A stretch of DNA of 64,000 nucleotides, from positions 868,001 to 932,000 of the forward strand of contig NZ_CP123448.1 in NCBI RefSeq assembly GCF_030177895.1, written 5' to 3'. Positions within the stretch are counted from its first letter, which is position 1, and each line of letters starts with the position of its first letter. Made by a program: the position numbers and the translations under genes. The notes under the pieces were generated by a model. That model had not been told where the DNA came from and did not search any database. It was given only the letters and a program-made list of their open reading frames with translations. Below, one piece after another: positions 28,215 through 37,705 of the stretch. The DNA is from Kingella negevensis. GTDB taxonomy: Bacteria; Pseudomonadota; Gammaproteobacteria; Burkholderiales; Neisseriaceae.

Positions 28215-29138
28215 ATGAAATATGAAGATATGAAACGATACGACCAACGCAGCATTTTAATGCCAATTTTAATTAAATTGCTGCAAAATCTTGGTGGTAA
28301 AACAACACGCAAAGAATTGCGAAATGAAATTAAATCGTCAGTAAAAGAAATTCCAGAAGAATTTATTGATGAAACAAGACCTGCAAAAAATGGGGGGACT
28401 TATCGTCCTTTTGATTTTGTATTTAATTTTGGAGTTGCCAATTTAGAAATGGCAGGCTTTATAAAACGTCCTAACCGTGGCGAGATTATTCTTACCGAAA
28501 AAGGTAGAGCCTGTAATAGTGAAGATATTGATGTTGAAAGAGATATTTACGCATTTTCTGACCCAATGTGGAAAGAACGCCGTGCAAATAAGAAAAATAG
28601 TAATAAAGTAAAAATTGAAGAAGAAGACGAAGAAGAAAATAGTATTAAAGAAACAGAAGAAAATGATGTCAGTGAAAATTGGAAAGAGCAATTAAAACAA
28701 GCTCTTCTTAATATGTCGCCCAAAAAATTTGAAATATTTTGTCGTGCATTGATCAAAGCCATGGGGGTAGATATAGACGATAAAAAAGGCGTTTCTGAAA
28801 CGAGAGACGGTGGATTGGACGGTTTCGGCTATATTGTTTCTGATGATTTTCGGACTTCTCGTGTTGCTATTCAAGCTAAACGTTGGACGAATACGCGAGT
28901 AGGTTCTCCTGAAATTAACCAATTTGCAGGGGCAATGGATCTTCACAATGCTGAATTTGGTATTTTTATTACTACTTCTGATTTTTCACGAGAAGCGATT
29001 GAAAATTCTCGTAATAGAAAAAGAGCTATTACCTTAATCAATGGCGATAAAATCATTGAATTAGTTGAAAAATATCAGTTATACGTCAAACCAATCACAA
29101 CCTTTCAGCTTGAAGATTTCTATTTTGAAGAAAACTAA
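28215..29138 (+). CDS. Mrr-like restriction endonuclease
   Basis: A 307-residue protein. An Mrr N-terminal winged-helix domain (about 8-110) precedes a very acidic linker (about 133-155, EEEDEEENSIKETEENDVSE). The Mrr catalytic PD-(D/E)xK domain shows ETRDGGLDGFGYI (Asp202) and VAIQAKRW (Gln220, Lys222). This resembles type IV enzymes that cut modified DNA; no methyltransferase is adjacent, consistent with that type. I take the ATG at 28215, which has an AAGGAAAA ribosome site, over an upstream start inside the PIN gene. Confidence 0.87.
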   Translation: MKYEDMKRYDQRSILMPILIKLLQNLGGKTTRKELRNEIKSSVKEIPEEFIDETRPAKNGGTYRPFDFVFNFGVANLEMAGFIKRPNRGEIILTEKGRACNSEDIDVERDIYAFSDPMWKERRANKKNSNKVKIEEEDEEENSIKETEENDVSENWKEQLKQALLNMSPKKFEIFCRALIKAMGVDIDDKKGVSETRDGGLDGFGYIVSDDFRTSRVAIQAKRWTNTRVGSPEINQFAGAMDLHNAEFGIFITTSDFSREAIENSRNRKRAITLINGDKIIELVEKYQLYVKPITTFQLEDFYFEEN

Positions 29139-29193
29139 TTTTCAGGCTGCCTGCCCCCCATTTTAATTTTAGAAAACAAAGAGATTTTAAAAA

Positions 29194-31548
29194 ATGCAAT
29201 TCTCCTACACATGGCTAAAAACCCAAGCCAACCCCAATTTATCCGCCGACCAACTTTCCCACTTGCTGACCATGGCAGGTTTGGAAGTGGAAGAACTCAA
29301 CGCAGCCGCCCCCGATTTTTCGGGCGTGGTGGTGGCGGAAGTCAAATCCGTTGAAAAACACCCCGACGCTGACCGCCTGAACGTAACCCAAGTGGACGCA
29401 GGCACAGGCGAGTTAATCCAAATCGTGTGCGGTGCGCCGAATGTGAAAGTGGGCATTAAAGTGCCGTGTGCTTTGCCTAACGCATTGTTACCAAACGACT
29501 TTAAAATCAAACCAACCAAAATGCGTGGCGTGGTGTCCAACGGTATGTTGTGTTCCGCCAAAGAATTGGGTTTGGAAGACAAGGTGGACGGCTTGCTCGT
29601 GCTGCCTGAAAACGCGCCAGTCGGTCAAAATATCCGCGAATTTTTGGATTTGGACGACGCGATTTTTACGCTGAAAATCACGCCAAACCGCACCGATTGT
29701 TTGAGCATTAAAGGCATTGCGCGTGAAGTGTCGGCTTTGACGCAATGCGAATTTAATCCTATTCAAATCAATCACATCGCCACGCAAACCACGCAAAAAC
29801 AAGCCATACAAATTGACGCACCAAACGACTGCGGACGTTTTATCAGTCGCGTGATTTTGGGTGTGAACGCGACCGCCGCCAGCCCTGATTGGTTGGTGCA
29901 ACGCTTGGAACGTAGCGGCATTCGCAGCATTTCGCCGCTCATGGACATCGGCAATTATGTGATGTTGGAAATCGGGCAGCCGATGCACGTTTTTGACGCG
30001 GATAAAATTTCAGGCAGCCTGCACGTTCGCCGCGCGAAAAATGGCGAAGTGCTTGATTGTTTGAATGAAAAAACGGTTACGCTGGCGGACAATACGCTTG
30101 TGATTGCCGATGAACAGCAAGCCTTGTCTATCGCTGGTTTGATGGGCGGTGCGGCGAGTGCGGTTTCTGATGAAACGAAAAATATTGTTTTGGAAGCGGC
30201 GTGGTTTAATCCGTTGATTATTTCAGGAAAATCAAGACAATACGGTTTTGGTTCGGACAGCTCTTTCCGTTTTGAACGCGGTGTGGACAGCGAATTACAA
30301 CGCGATGCGATTGAACGCGCAACGGAATTGGTCGTGCAAATTTGCGGCGGTGAAATGGGCGAAATCATGGAAGTGTTGGGCGATTTGCCTGCCGCGAAAA
30401 CGGTGGAAGTTCGCACGGCTCGCGTGGAAAAAGTGTTGGGCGTTTCTATTGAAAATCAACGCATTGAAACGATTTTGCAGCATTTGGGTTTGCAGCCTGA
30501 AAAAACGGCGGACGGTTTCCGCGTTACCGCACCAAGTTTCCGCTATGATATTGAAATTGAAGCGGATTTGATTGAAGAAATTGCTCGCGTGTATGGCTAC
30601 GAGAATATTCCTGATGATTACACGTCGGGTAAATTGGCGATGTTGAAGCTGCCTGAAAACCGTCATTCGCGTTTTGGCGTGTATCAAAAAATGGCGGCTC
30701 GTGGTTTCCAAGAAGTCGTGAGTTATGCGTTTGTAGACGAGCAATGGGAACAAGATTTTGCGAATAATCAAGACCCTATCCGTTTACAAAATCCGTTGGC
30801 GGCACAATACGCGGTCATGCGTTCTACGTTGATGGGCGGCTTGATTGAGATTCTGCAAAACAATTTGAATCGCAAACAAAATCGCGTGCGTGTGTTTGAA
30901 ATTGCGCGTATTTTCCGTAAAGAAAACAATCAGTTTGTACAAACGGAACGTGTGGGCGGTTTGGTTTACGGCTCGGCGTTACCTGAACAATGGGGCGAAA
31001 AATCGCATCCTGTGGATTTTTACGATTTGAAAGCGGACGTGGAAACGCTGTTGCGTGGCAAAAACGCGGCGTTTGTGAAAGCGGAACATTCGGCGTTGCA
31101 CCCAGGGCGTTGCGCGGCGATTGTGGTTGATGGCGCCAATGTCGGCATCATCGGTGAGTTGCACCCGAAATGGACGCAAAAATACGATTTGCCGCAAGCG
31201 CCGTTGTTGTTTGAATTGGACATGGACGCAGTGCTGGCGACTGAAAAAGTGCGTTATCAGGCGGTGTCTAAATTCCAAGCTGGGCGACGTGATTTGGCGT
31301 TTGTGCTGCCTGAAAATGTGGCGTTTGCGGATTTGCAGGCTGCTTTAGGTCAAGTAAATAACCCGATTATTCAAGGAATTGAGTTGTTTGACGTGTATCG
31401 CGGTGCGGGGCTGCCTGAAAATCATAAATCTTTGGCGGTCAAAATTTCGCTGCAAGATATGAACGCGACTTTGACTGATGAAACGGTTGAGCCGATTATT
31501 CAGGAATTGATTGCACAAGCGGAAACGGTTGGGGCGAAATTGCGTTAA
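29194..31548 (+). CDS. pheT: Phenylalanine-tRNA ligase beta subunit
   Basis: A 784-residue subunit (family about 790). In order: N-terminal tRNA-binding EMAP/OB domain (from MQFSYTWLKTQANPNLS to about 150), B3/B4 editing domain, B5 (about 405-475), core catalytic-like domain, and the C-terminal ferredoxin-fold anticodon-binding domain (KFQAGRRDLAFVLPENV onward). It completes the alpha2-beta2 PheRS with pheS. An in-frame uptake sequence encodes ISGSL in the editing region. ihfA does not follow it here, unlike in Neisseria. Confidence 0.96.
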   Translation: MQFSYTWLKTQANPNLSADQLSHLLTMAGLEVEELNAAAPDFSGVVVAEVKSVEKHPDADRLNVTQVDAGTGELIQIVCGAPNVKVGIKVPCALPNALLPNDFKIKPTKMRGVVSNGMLCSAKELGLEDKVDGLLVLPENAPVGQNIREFLDLDDAIFTLKITPNRTDCLSIKGIAREVSALTQCEFNPIQINHIATQTTQKQAIQIDAPNDCGRFISRVILGVNATAASPDWLVQRLERSGIRSISPLMDIGNYVMLEIGQPMHVFDADKISGSLHVRRAKNGEVLDCLNEKTVTLADNTLVIADEQQALSIAGLMGGAASAVSDETKNIVLEAAWFNPLIISGKSRQYGFGSDSSFRFERGVDSELQRDAIERATELVVQICGGEMGEIMEVLGDLPAAKTVEVRTARVEKVLGVSIENQRIETILQHLGLQPEKTADGFRVTAPSFRYDIEIEADLIEEIARVYGYENIPDDYTSGKLAMLKLPENRHSRFGVYQKMAARGFQEVVSYAFVDEQWEQDFANNQDPIRLQNPLAAQYAVMRSTLMGGLIEILQNNLNRKQNRVRVFEIARIFRKENNQFVQTERVGGLVYGSALPEQWGEKSHPVDFYDLKADVETLLRGKNAAFVKAEHSALHPGRCAAIVVDGANVGIIGELHPKWTQKYDLPQAPLLFELDMDAVLATEKVRYQAVSKFQAGRRDLAFVLPENVAFADLQAALGQVNNPIIQGIELFDVYRGAGLPENHKSLAVKISLQDMNATLTDETVEPIIQELIAQAETVGAKLR

Positions 31549-31559
31549 TCGTGTAAATA

Positions 31560-31597
31560 TTCAGGCAGCCTGAAAGGGGATTTTCAGGCTGCCTGAA
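31560..31597. repeat. Uptake-sequence cluster downstream of pheT
   Basis: Two full DUS copies, TTCAGGCAGCCTGAAA and TTTTCAGGCTGCCTGAA, lie within 40 bp. They stand for the family of repeats scattered through the window, mostly between genes or as facing pairs. Confidence 0.85.
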
Positions 31598-31603
31598 TCG
31601 AAA

Positions 31604-31640
31604 AAAACAGCCTGAAAATAATCTTTCAGGCTGCTTTTTC
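31604..31640. terminator. Bidirectional terminator between pheT and mntP
   Basis: CAGCCTGAAAATAATCTTTCAGGCTG forms a stem with A-run and T-run flanks between convergent genes. Confidence 0.75.
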
Positions 31641-32210
31641 TTATAAATATCCTAAATGTTCCAACAAAATAAACGTGCCAATCCCAATCAACACCAAACC
31701 ACCAATAAACTCTGCTCGTTTGCCTACAACATCACCCAACACGCCGCCTAATTTCACGCCAATCGCTGCCATCAATGTGGTTGCAGAGCCAATCGCCAGC
31801 GCGGTTAGCCAAATATTCACGTCCAAAAATGCCAGCGTTACGCCCACAATCATGGAATCAATACTGGTTGCGATGGCTGTAATCAACAAGAGCCATTTAG
31901 ATGGCATGACTGCCGTTTCAGCCTCGTCTTCATCATCGGGCGAAAAACTCTCCCAAATCATTTTTCCGCCCAACACCAGCAGCAAACCAAACGCAACCCA
32001 ATGGTCAAACGCTTCAATATACGGCGCGGCGATTGTGCCAGCTCCGTAACCAATCAGCGGCGTAATGGTTTCCACAACGCCAAAAGTCAGCGCAATTTTT
32101 ACGATGTGTGAATTGCTTGGTTTGCCCATACTTGCACCGCGTGCGATTGCTGCCGCGAATGCGTCTGCCGACATGCTGAACGCCAGCAACACTGTAGCCA
32201 CTAAGTTCAT
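31641..32210 (-). CDS. mntP: Manganese efflux pump MntP
   Basis: A 189-residue membrane protein with six predicted helices. The two MntP repeats are marked by SMSADAFAAAIARG (helix 1) and ATSIDSMIVGVT (mid-protein), holding the Asp residues needed for export. It exports Mn2+ from the cytoplasm. Its upstream gap of 48 bp is too short for a manganese riboswitch. Neighbouring DMP19-like gene is 48 bp upstream in the same direction. Confidence 0.92.
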   Translation of the reverse strand: MNLVATVLLAFSMSADAFAAAIARGASMGKPSNSHIVKIALTFGVVETITPLIGYGAGTIAAPYIEAFDHWVAFGLLLVLGGKMIWESFSPDDEDEAETAVMPSKWLLLITAIATSIDSMIVGVTLAFLDVNIWLTALAIGSATTLMAAIGVKLGGVLGDVVGKRAEFIGGLVLIGIGTFILLEHLGYL

Positions 32211-32258
32211 TGCCTTAATCCTTTATTCAAAAAGGGGCAGATTATACTCATTTTGATT

Positions 32259-32714
32259 TCAGGCTGCCTGAAAAAGCTCAAGATGCGCGTTCACGTATTC
32301 ACACACCGCCAAAATGTCTTCATCAGAACATTCAAAATATTCCGCGTCCAGCTCTTCAAAATCGGCAAAACGCTGACGCAAGGTATCCAAATCCACTTCA
32401 GGATTTTCGTCCACAGCCGCTTCAATTTGTTCACCAAATTTTTGGTACAACGCACGTGCTTTGTCCAACACTTTGGGCGTGGACTTGATTTTCCAACGGC
32501 GCAAACTATCGGCAACTGGGTTCAGCAAAATATATTCGCCGTAGCCTGATGCAATCAGTTGCACAAAACCGCCCTCTTGCACTTCACTATCCAGCCAGCA
32601 ATACGCCAGCAAGGTGTGCTGTTCATCGCTCAAAGCCTCGCTGCCTTGTGTTTCCAGTTTGTCCAACAAACGCGCAGCCAGCGAATACAATTCTTCAATC
32701 GTCATTTTTTCCAT
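32259..32714 (-). CDS. DUF4375/DMP19-like acidic protein
   Basis: A 151-residue, strongly acidic, helical protein. The pattern LLAYCWLDSEVQEGGFVQLI followed by SGYGEYILLNPVADSLR matches DUF4375, the family of the Neisseria DNA-mimic protein DMP19. The acid-rich C-terminus (DEDILAVCEYVNAHLEL) fits a DNA mimic. DMP19 binds a repressor in Neisseria; here a partner is not visible. It ends FQAA from an uptake sequence. Confidence 0.75.
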   Translation of the reverse strand: MEKMTIEELYSLAARLLDKLETQGSEALSDEQHTLLAYCWLDSEVQEGGFVQLIASGYGEYILLNPVADSLRRWKIKSTPKVLDKARALYQKFGEQIEAAVDENPEVDLDTLRQRFADFEELDAEYFECSDEDILAVCEYVNAHLELFQAA

Positions 32715-32746
32715 TCCATTTGATTGTTCAAAACACAGCCTGAAAA

Positions 32747-33616
32747 TCAGGATTCGGGACGCTCAGGCGCGCCAGCAGGCTGTTTATACCGATTATAAGC
32801 AAACAAATATTGCTCTGGGAAACGGCGCACCCAGTATTCCACATTTTCGTTCACTATCCGCGCATCGTGCGTTTTATCGCCGTTCAGGCTGCCTGAAAGT
32901 GGCGCAATATGCAGCGCGAAACCCTCTCCATTGGGCAACCGTTCGCCCACAAAAAACAAGGTCTTCACATTTTTCACTTGAGCCAACTTGGCTACTAAAG
33001 TCATCGTGAACGCAGGTTTCCCAAAAAAATCCGCCCACACACCATCGCCGCCCTCTTCAGGCGCAGGCACATGGTCAGGCAGCACAATCGTTGCCTCGCC
33101 AGCGCGTAGGGCTTTCATCACTTGCTTCACGCCGTGCAGATTGGTTGGCGCGGTTTGACCTTTGCCGCGCACCCTGCCCTCTTGCATGATTTCATCGAAC
33201 ACTTTGATTTTGGGCGGTTTATACATGGCTGTGAGCGGAAACGGCAGTTGCTCGCTGATGTATCGCCCAGCCAAATCATAACTGCCGATATGCGGCGTAA
33301 TTAGCAGCAAGCCTTGTTTCTCGTCTAACGCAGCCTGAATATGTTCCCAGCCGTGAATTTGTGTAAACATTGCGGCGATTTCTTCAGGCTGCCTAAAAAA
33401 TGCTACGGGCAATTCCAAGCCGCCTTTAATGGTTTCTTGGCACACGCGCAAAACCATGTTTTTATCGTTGGGCAGTTGTGCGGTGCGTAGGTTTTGACGA
33501 ATGCGGCGGCGGTCGCTGGGGCTGCAATAATAAAGAACGCGCCCCAGCCGATTTGCCAAACAGTGCAGTTTGGACAAAGGCTGTTGCGCCACGTATTGAA
33601 AGATTTTTCTTAGCAT
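32747..33616 (-). CDS. Lipid A biosynthesis acyltransferase (LpxL/HtrB family)
   Basis: A 289-residue inner-membrane acyltransferase adding a secondary fatty acid to lipid A. The catalytic HX4D is visible as HIGSYD (mid-protein, before LAGRYISEQLPFPLTAMYKPPK), followed by RGKGQTAPTNLHGVKQV and LPDHVPAPEEGGDGVWADFFG. I chose ATG 33614-33616 (MLRKIFQYVAQQPLSK) because the longer frame adds untypical residues. Which of the two neisserial paralogues it corresponds to is not clear. SGSL is encoded by an uptake sequence near the C-terminus. Confidence 0.88.
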   Translation of the reverse strand: MLRKIFQYVAQQPLSKLHCLANRLGRVLYYCSPSDRRRIRQNLRTAQLPNDKNMVLRVCQETIKGGLELPVAFFRQPEEIAAMFTQIHGWEHIQAALDEKQGLLLITPHIGSYDLAGRYISEQLPFPLTAMYKPPKIKVFDEIMQEGRVRGKGQTAPTNLHGVKQVMKALRAGEATIVLPDHVPAPEEGGDGVWADFFGKPAFTMTLVAKLAQVKNVKTLFFVGERLPNGEGFALHIAPLSGSLNGDKTHDARIVNENVEYWVRRFPEQYLFAYNRYKQPAGAPERPES

Positions 33617-33889
33617 TTTCAGGCTGTGTGTGATTAAAAAAACGAAATTATAGCATTGAATATTAAAATCGCTTTTTACAGAAAAAATAAATGAAACAAT
33701 GTCTTCCAATAGTTATTTATTGCGCAATTTTGTTGCTTATTTAACTTGTGTCATCTTTTACACATTTAACCTTTGTCAGCGTATACTATCTCTTGTAAAC
33801 TTATTTTTACCAAGTTTTAACCATTTCAGGCAGCCTGAAAACGCGCTGCTGTTATCTTTCTTTACTAACCTTAACTTTAGGAGTTCAAA

Positions 33890-35428
33890 ATGAGAATTGC
33901 CATTCCCAAAGAATCACTGGCAGGCGAAACTCGCGTGGCGTGTACGCCCACCACTGTGGCTCAATTGCAAAAATTGGGCTTTGAAGTAGCGGTGGAACGT
34001 GGCGCAGGGATTGCGGCTGGTTTAACCGATGCGGCTTATGAAGCGGCTGGCGCGGTGTTGGTGGACGCGAAAGAAGCGTGGAAGGCACCGTTGATTTACA
34101 AAGTGAATGCGCCGACTGATAAAGAATCAGGCAGCCTGAAAGCTGGGCAAACACTCGTGAGCTTTTTGTATCCGCGCCAAAATGAAGAGCTGGTTCAAAA
34201 ACTGAACGCGAAAAAAGTGAATGTATTGGCGATGGACATGGTGCCGCGCATTTCTCGCGCTCAGGCTTTGGACGCGCTGTCATCTATGGCGAATATTTCG
34301 GGCTATCGCGCGGTGATTGAAGCAGCGAATGCGTTTGGGCGTTTCTTCACGGGGCAAATCACGGCGGCGGGTAAAGTGCCGCCTGCGCAAGTGCTGATTA
34401 TTGGAGCGGGCGTGGCTGGTTTGGCGGCGATTGGTACAGCGAATTCGTTGGGCGCAATCGTGAAAGCGTTTGACACGCGCTTGGAAGTGGCAGAACAGAT
34501 TGAGTCGATGGGCGGCAAATTCTTGAAATTGGATTTCCCACAAGAATCAGGCGGTTCGGGCGATGGTTACGCGAAAGTGATGAGTGAAGAATTTATCGCG
34601 GCGGAAATGAAATTGTTTGCCGAGCAAGCACGTGAAGTGGACATCATCATCACAACGGCGGCAATTCCGGGCAAACCTGCGCCAAAATTGATTACCAAAG
34701 AAATGGTGGAATCAATGAAAGCTGGGTCTGTGATTGTGGACTTGGCGGCGGCGACTGGCGGTAACTGTGAATTGACGAAACCTGGGGAATTGTTCGTTAC
34801 CGATAACGGCGTGAAAATCATTGGTTACACTGATATGGCGAACCGTTTGGCTGGGCAATCTTCGCAACTGTACGCGACAAATTTAGTGAATTTAACCAAA
34901 TTGTTATCGCCAAATAAAGACGGCGAAATAGAGTTGAATTTTGACGATGTGATTATTCGCAATATGACGGTTACGCGCGACGGCGAAGTTACATTCCCAC
35001 CGCCAGCAATTCAGGTGTCTGCTGCGCCACAACAAGCAAACAAGCAGCCTGAAAAAATCGCGAAACCTGAACCGAAACCTACGCCTTTGTGGTTGAAATT
35101 TGCTCCTGCTGTGATTGGTGCGGCGTTGATTTTGTGGGTCGGTGCGGTTGCGCCTGCGGAATTTTTGAATCACTTTATCGTGTTCGTGTTGTCGTGCGTG
35201 ATTGGCTATTATGTAGTGTGGAATGTGAGTCATTCGCTGCACACGCCGTTGATGGCGGTTACGAATGCGATTTCGGGCATTATTGTGGTGGGTGCGTTGT
35301 TGCAAATTGGGCAAGGTCATGCGTTTGTATCGTTCTTGGCTTTTGTGGCGATTTTGTTAGCGAGCATCAATATTTTCGGCGGCTTTTTTGTGACGCGCCG
35401 TATGCTAAATATGTTCCGTAAAGGGTAA
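33890..35428 (+). CDS. pntA: NAD(P) transhydrogenase subunit alpha
   Basis: A 512-residue protein of the single-chain alpha form. Residues about 1-380 are the NAD-binding domain I ([20 protein letters not shown]; nucleotide fold [17 protein letters not shown]). A linker of about 25 residues rich in Pro/Lys, then four predicted helices (from [16 protein letters not shown]) form the membrane part. With PntB it uses the proton gradient to make NADPH from NADH. AGGAG ribosome site precedes the ATG. The 270-bp region upstream holds a DUS but no gene. Confidence 0.95.
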   Translation: MRIAIPKESLAGETRVACTPTTVAQLQKLGFEVAVERGAGIAAGLTDAAYEAAGAVLVDAKEAWKAPLIYKVNAPTDKESGSLKAGQTLVSFLYPRQNEELVQKLNAKKVNVLAMDMVPRISRAQALDALSSMANISGYRAVIEAANAFGRFFTGQITAAGKVPPAQVLIIGAGVAGLAAIGTANSLGAIVKAFDTRLEVAEQIESMGGKFLKLDFPQESGGSGDGYAKVMSEEFIAAEMKLFAEQAREVDIIITTAAIPGKPAPKLITKEMVESMKAGSVIVDLAAATGGNCELTKPGELFVTDNGVKIIGYTDMANRLAGQSSQLYATNLVNLTKLLSPNKDGEIELNFDDVIIRNMTVTRDGEVTFPPPAIQVSAAPQQANKQPEKIAKPEPKPTPLWLKFAPAVIGAALILWVGAVAPAEFLNHFIVFVLSCVIGYYVVWNVSHSLHTPLMAVTNAISGIIVVGALLQIGQGHAFVSFLAFVAILLASINIFGGFFVTRRMLNMFRKG

Positions 35429-35458
35429 CTGAGTTTTCAGGCTGCCTGAAAATATCTA

Positions 35459-35527
35459 GGTAGGGTTGGTATTATTGCCCACGCGAAATCACAAATTTTG
35501 GTGAGCAAACGAGTTACCCACCCTACC
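35459..35527. repeat. Imperfect palindrome between pntA and pntB
   Basis: GGTAGGGTTGGTA at the left and its imperfect complement (TTACCCACCCTACC) at the right bound about 70 bp. It resembles small intergenic palindromes and lies inside an operon, so could cut or stabilise the mRNA. Confidence 0.5.
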
Positions 35528-35552
35528 GTGAAAAAAATTTTGGAGAATAAAA

Positions 35553-36938
35553 ATGTCCTTAGGTTTAGTTACGGCGGCATACATCATTGCTGCGATTTGT
35601 TTTATTTTTGCGTTGGCTGGTTTGTCTAAACAAGAAACGGCGAAACAAGGCTGCTATTCTGGCATCGCTGGTATGGCGATTGCATTAGTGACAACGGTAT
35701 TCAGCGAATCGGTGGCTGGTTTGGGTTGGATTATTTTGGCGATGATTGTCGGCGCGGCAATCGGTATTTACAAAGCCAAAAAAGTGGAAATGACCGAAAT
35801 GCCTGAATTGATTGCCTTGCTGCACAGCTTTGTCGGCTTGGCGGCGGTGTTGGTGGGCTTCAACAGCTTTATTGACGCTGGCGACGTGGCGGAAGAAATG
35901 CACACGATTCACTTGGTTGAAGTGTTCTTGGGCATTTTCATCGGCGCGGTTACGTTCACAGGCTCTATCGTGGCGTTCGGTAAATTGAACGGCAAAATCA
36001 GCAGTAAACCCTTGCAATTACCGCATAAACATAAATTGAACTTGGCGGCGTTGGTCGTGTCGTTTGTGTTGATGTTGTGCTTTGTGTCGGCTGGCGGTAG
36101 CTGGTTTGCGTTGATTGTGATGACGTTAATTGCGTTGGCGTTTGGCTGGCATTTGGTCGCGTCAATCGGTGGCGCGGATATGCCTGTGGTGGTGTCTATG
36201 CTGAATTCGTATTCAGGCTGGGCGGCTGCGGCGGCTGGTTTTATGTTGTCAAATGATTTGCTGATTGTAACTGGCGCGTTGGTGGGTTCTAGCGGTGCAA
36301 TTTTGTCTTACATTATGTGTCAGGCGATGAATCGTTCGTTTGTGTCTGTGATTGCTGGCGGTTTTGGTTCGGACGGCGCGGCGGCTTCAGGCAGCAGCGA
36401 AGAAGTGGGCGAATACCGTGAAGTGCAAGTGGCAGATGTGGCGAATATGTTGAAAGAAGCCAGCAGCGTGATTATTACCCCTGGTTACGGTATGGCGGTG
36501 GCGCAGGCGCAATATCCTGTGGCAGAAATCACCGATTTGTTGCGTAAAAATGGCACGGAAGTGCGTTTTGGTATTCACCCTGTGGCTGGGCGTTTACCAG
36601 GGCATATGAATGTGTTGTTGGCGGAAGCAAAAGTGCCGTATGACATCGTGTTGGAAATGGACGAAATTAACGATGATTTCGCGGAAACTGATGTGGTGTT
36701 GGTCATCGGCGCAAACGACACGGTAAACCCTGCCGCGCAAACTGACCCAAATTCGCCTATCGCGGGTATGCCTGTTTTGGAAGTGTGGAAAGCGAAAGAA
36801 GTGGTCGTGTTCAAACGCTCAATGAATACGGGCTATGCTGGGGTGCAAAATCCGTTGTTCTTCAATGAAAACAGCGTGATGTGCTTTGGCGATGCAAAAG
36901 CGAAAGTTGATGAAATTTTGGCGGAATTGAAAAAATAA
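35553..36938 (+). CDS. pntB: NAD(P) transhydrogenase subunit beta
   Basis: A 461-residue protein. About nine membrane helices (domain II, from [17 protein letters not shown] to about 275) precede the NADP-binding domain [23 protein letters not shown], the Rossmann-like nucleotide loop, and [15 protein letters not shown], followed by [16 protein letters not shown]. Length and layout are typical. It lies 124 bp after pntA in the same direction with a ribosome site (TGGAGAA). Confidence 0.96.
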   Translation: MSLGLVTAAYIIAAICFIFALAGLSKQETAKQGCYSGIAGMAIALVTTVFSESVAGLGWIILAMIVGAAIGIYKAKKVEMTEMPELIALLHSFVGLAAVLVGFNSFIDAGDVAEEMHTIHLVEVFLGIFIGAVTFTGSIVAFGKLNGKISSKPLQLPHKHKLNLAALVVSFVLMLCFVSAGGSWFALIVMTLIALAFGWHLVASIGGADMPVVVSMLNSYSGWAAAAAGFMLSNDLLIVTGALVGSSGAILSYIMCQAMNRSFVSVIAGGFGSDGAAASGSSEEVGEYREVQVADVANMLKEASSVIITPGYGMAVAQAQYPVAEITDLLRKNGTEVRFGIHPVAGRLPGHMNVLLAEAKVPYDIVLEMDEINDDFAETDVVLVIGANDTVNPAAQTDPNSPIAGMPVLEVWKAKEVVVFKRSMNTGYAGVQNPLFFNENSVMCFGDAKAKVDEILAELKK

Positions 36939-36953
36939 TTCGCGCTAAATCAT

Positions 36954-36991
36954 TCAGGCAGCCTGAAAATATTTTTCGGGCTGCTTTTTTG
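36954..36991 (+). terminator. Terminator after pntB
   Basis: CAGGCAGCCTGAAAATATTTTTCGGGCTGC forms an imperfect uptake-sequence stem followed by T6. Confidence 0.72.
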
Positions 36992-37004
36992 TATTGGAAT
37001 ATAA

Positions 37005-37445
37005 ATGAAGAATTTTGTTTTTTTATTTAAAACGCTGGCATTGGCAGCGGTATTTGAAAGCGTGCTTATAGTAGATTAAATTCAAATCAGGACAAGGCGA
37101 CAACGCCCGCCGTGTACGCGTGGTACATAAGGGCGTTGGCAACGCTGTACTGGTTTGAATTTAATTTACTATACATTGTTGCTGATTGGAATAGGTCATC
37201 AATTACATACTTTTTTTGGAATTTTTATTTCTATTGTTTTTCTTAGCTTTTCTAATTTTATGTTTCATGGATTATTTGCCATGATTTTTATCCCTATTTT
37301 TGTATTATTCAAAAAAATGAATCATTGGGGCTACATTGGCTTATTTTTTGTGGCGGCAATTTATTTTAATGGGTTATGGCAATATCTCTTTCCGTCTGCC
37401 AATAGAGCAACGGTTGAAGCGGAATTTATAGTTTATGCGTGGTAG
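37005..37445 (+). pseudogene. Small membrane protein split by a Correia-like element
   Basis: ATG 37005 opens MKNFVFLFKTLALAAVFESV, which is cut by the element at 37067-37173. The frame then resumes LLLIGIGHQLHTFFGIFIS and runs to TAG at 37443-37445. Deleting 105 bp (element plus one TA) gives one 111-residue frame with about four hydrophobic helices. The element adds 35 codons but brings an in-frame TAA (ATA GTA GAT TAA), so only a shortened protein from an internal start could be made. No family is recognised. Confidence 0.82.
37067..37173. mobile_element. Correia-like miniature inverted-repeat element, copy 2
   Basis: A 107-bp unit bounded by TATAGTAGATTAAATTCAAA and its complement (TTTGAATTTAATTTACTATA), with core AAGGCGACAACGCC...GGCGTTGGCAACGC. 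The TA target is duplicated. Ends and core match copies 1 and 3. Confidence 0.92.
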
Positions 37446-37507
37446 TGGTCTAACTTTTTTCAGCTTGGTTTTATCGTATTGCACATGGATTTATTTAGCC
37501 AAACGCA

Positions 37508-37545
37508 AAAAAGCAGCCTGAAAAAATTATTTTCAGGCTGCGTTC
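37508..37545. terminator. DUS inverted-pair terminator
   Basis: AAAGCAGCCTGAAAA pairs with TTTTCAGGCTGC over a short loop downstream of the split membrane-protein gene. Confidence 0.7.
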
Positions 37546-37555
37546 TGATTGCTTT

Positions 37556-37693
37556 TCAATGCGTAATCAACCATTCACGCAATGCCGCGTTAATGCGCGG
37601 ATAGACATCTGCATGTTCAAAAAAATCATCGGTTAATTCAGGCACATCATCAAGTAAGTGCGCGTTGGAGTTTAGCTTGTTCTCGTTCATCAT
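37556..37693 (-). CDS. Small protein resembling the C-terminus of BrnA-type antitoxins
   Basis: A 45-residue protein from ATG 37691-37693 with a good ribosome site (GAGGAAAAT) just upstream. The sequence DDVPELTDDFFEHADVYP followed by RINAALREWLITH looks like the final part of a BrnA-like or similar antitoxin, with an acidic DDxPELTDxFF block and a basic helix. It is shorter than a full BrnA, and no BrnT toxin lies next to it. It may be a solitary antitoxin remnant. Confidence 0.45.
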   Translation of the reverse strand: MMNENKLNSNAHLLDDVPELTDDFFEHADVYPRINAALREWLITH

Positions 37694-37705
37694 ATTTTCC
37701 TCTAA

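Noticed and set aside
28443..28762. Minus-strand hydrophobic Phe/Ser-rich frames opposite the Mrr-like gene
   Set aside because: They mirror the Glu/Lys-rich linker codons of the real gene; strings of Phe and Ser are the antisense of GAA/GAT runs.
32211..32258. Possible manganese (yybP-ykoY) riboswitch upstream of mntP
   Set aside because: The upstream gap is only 48 bp and shows no suitable paired structure.
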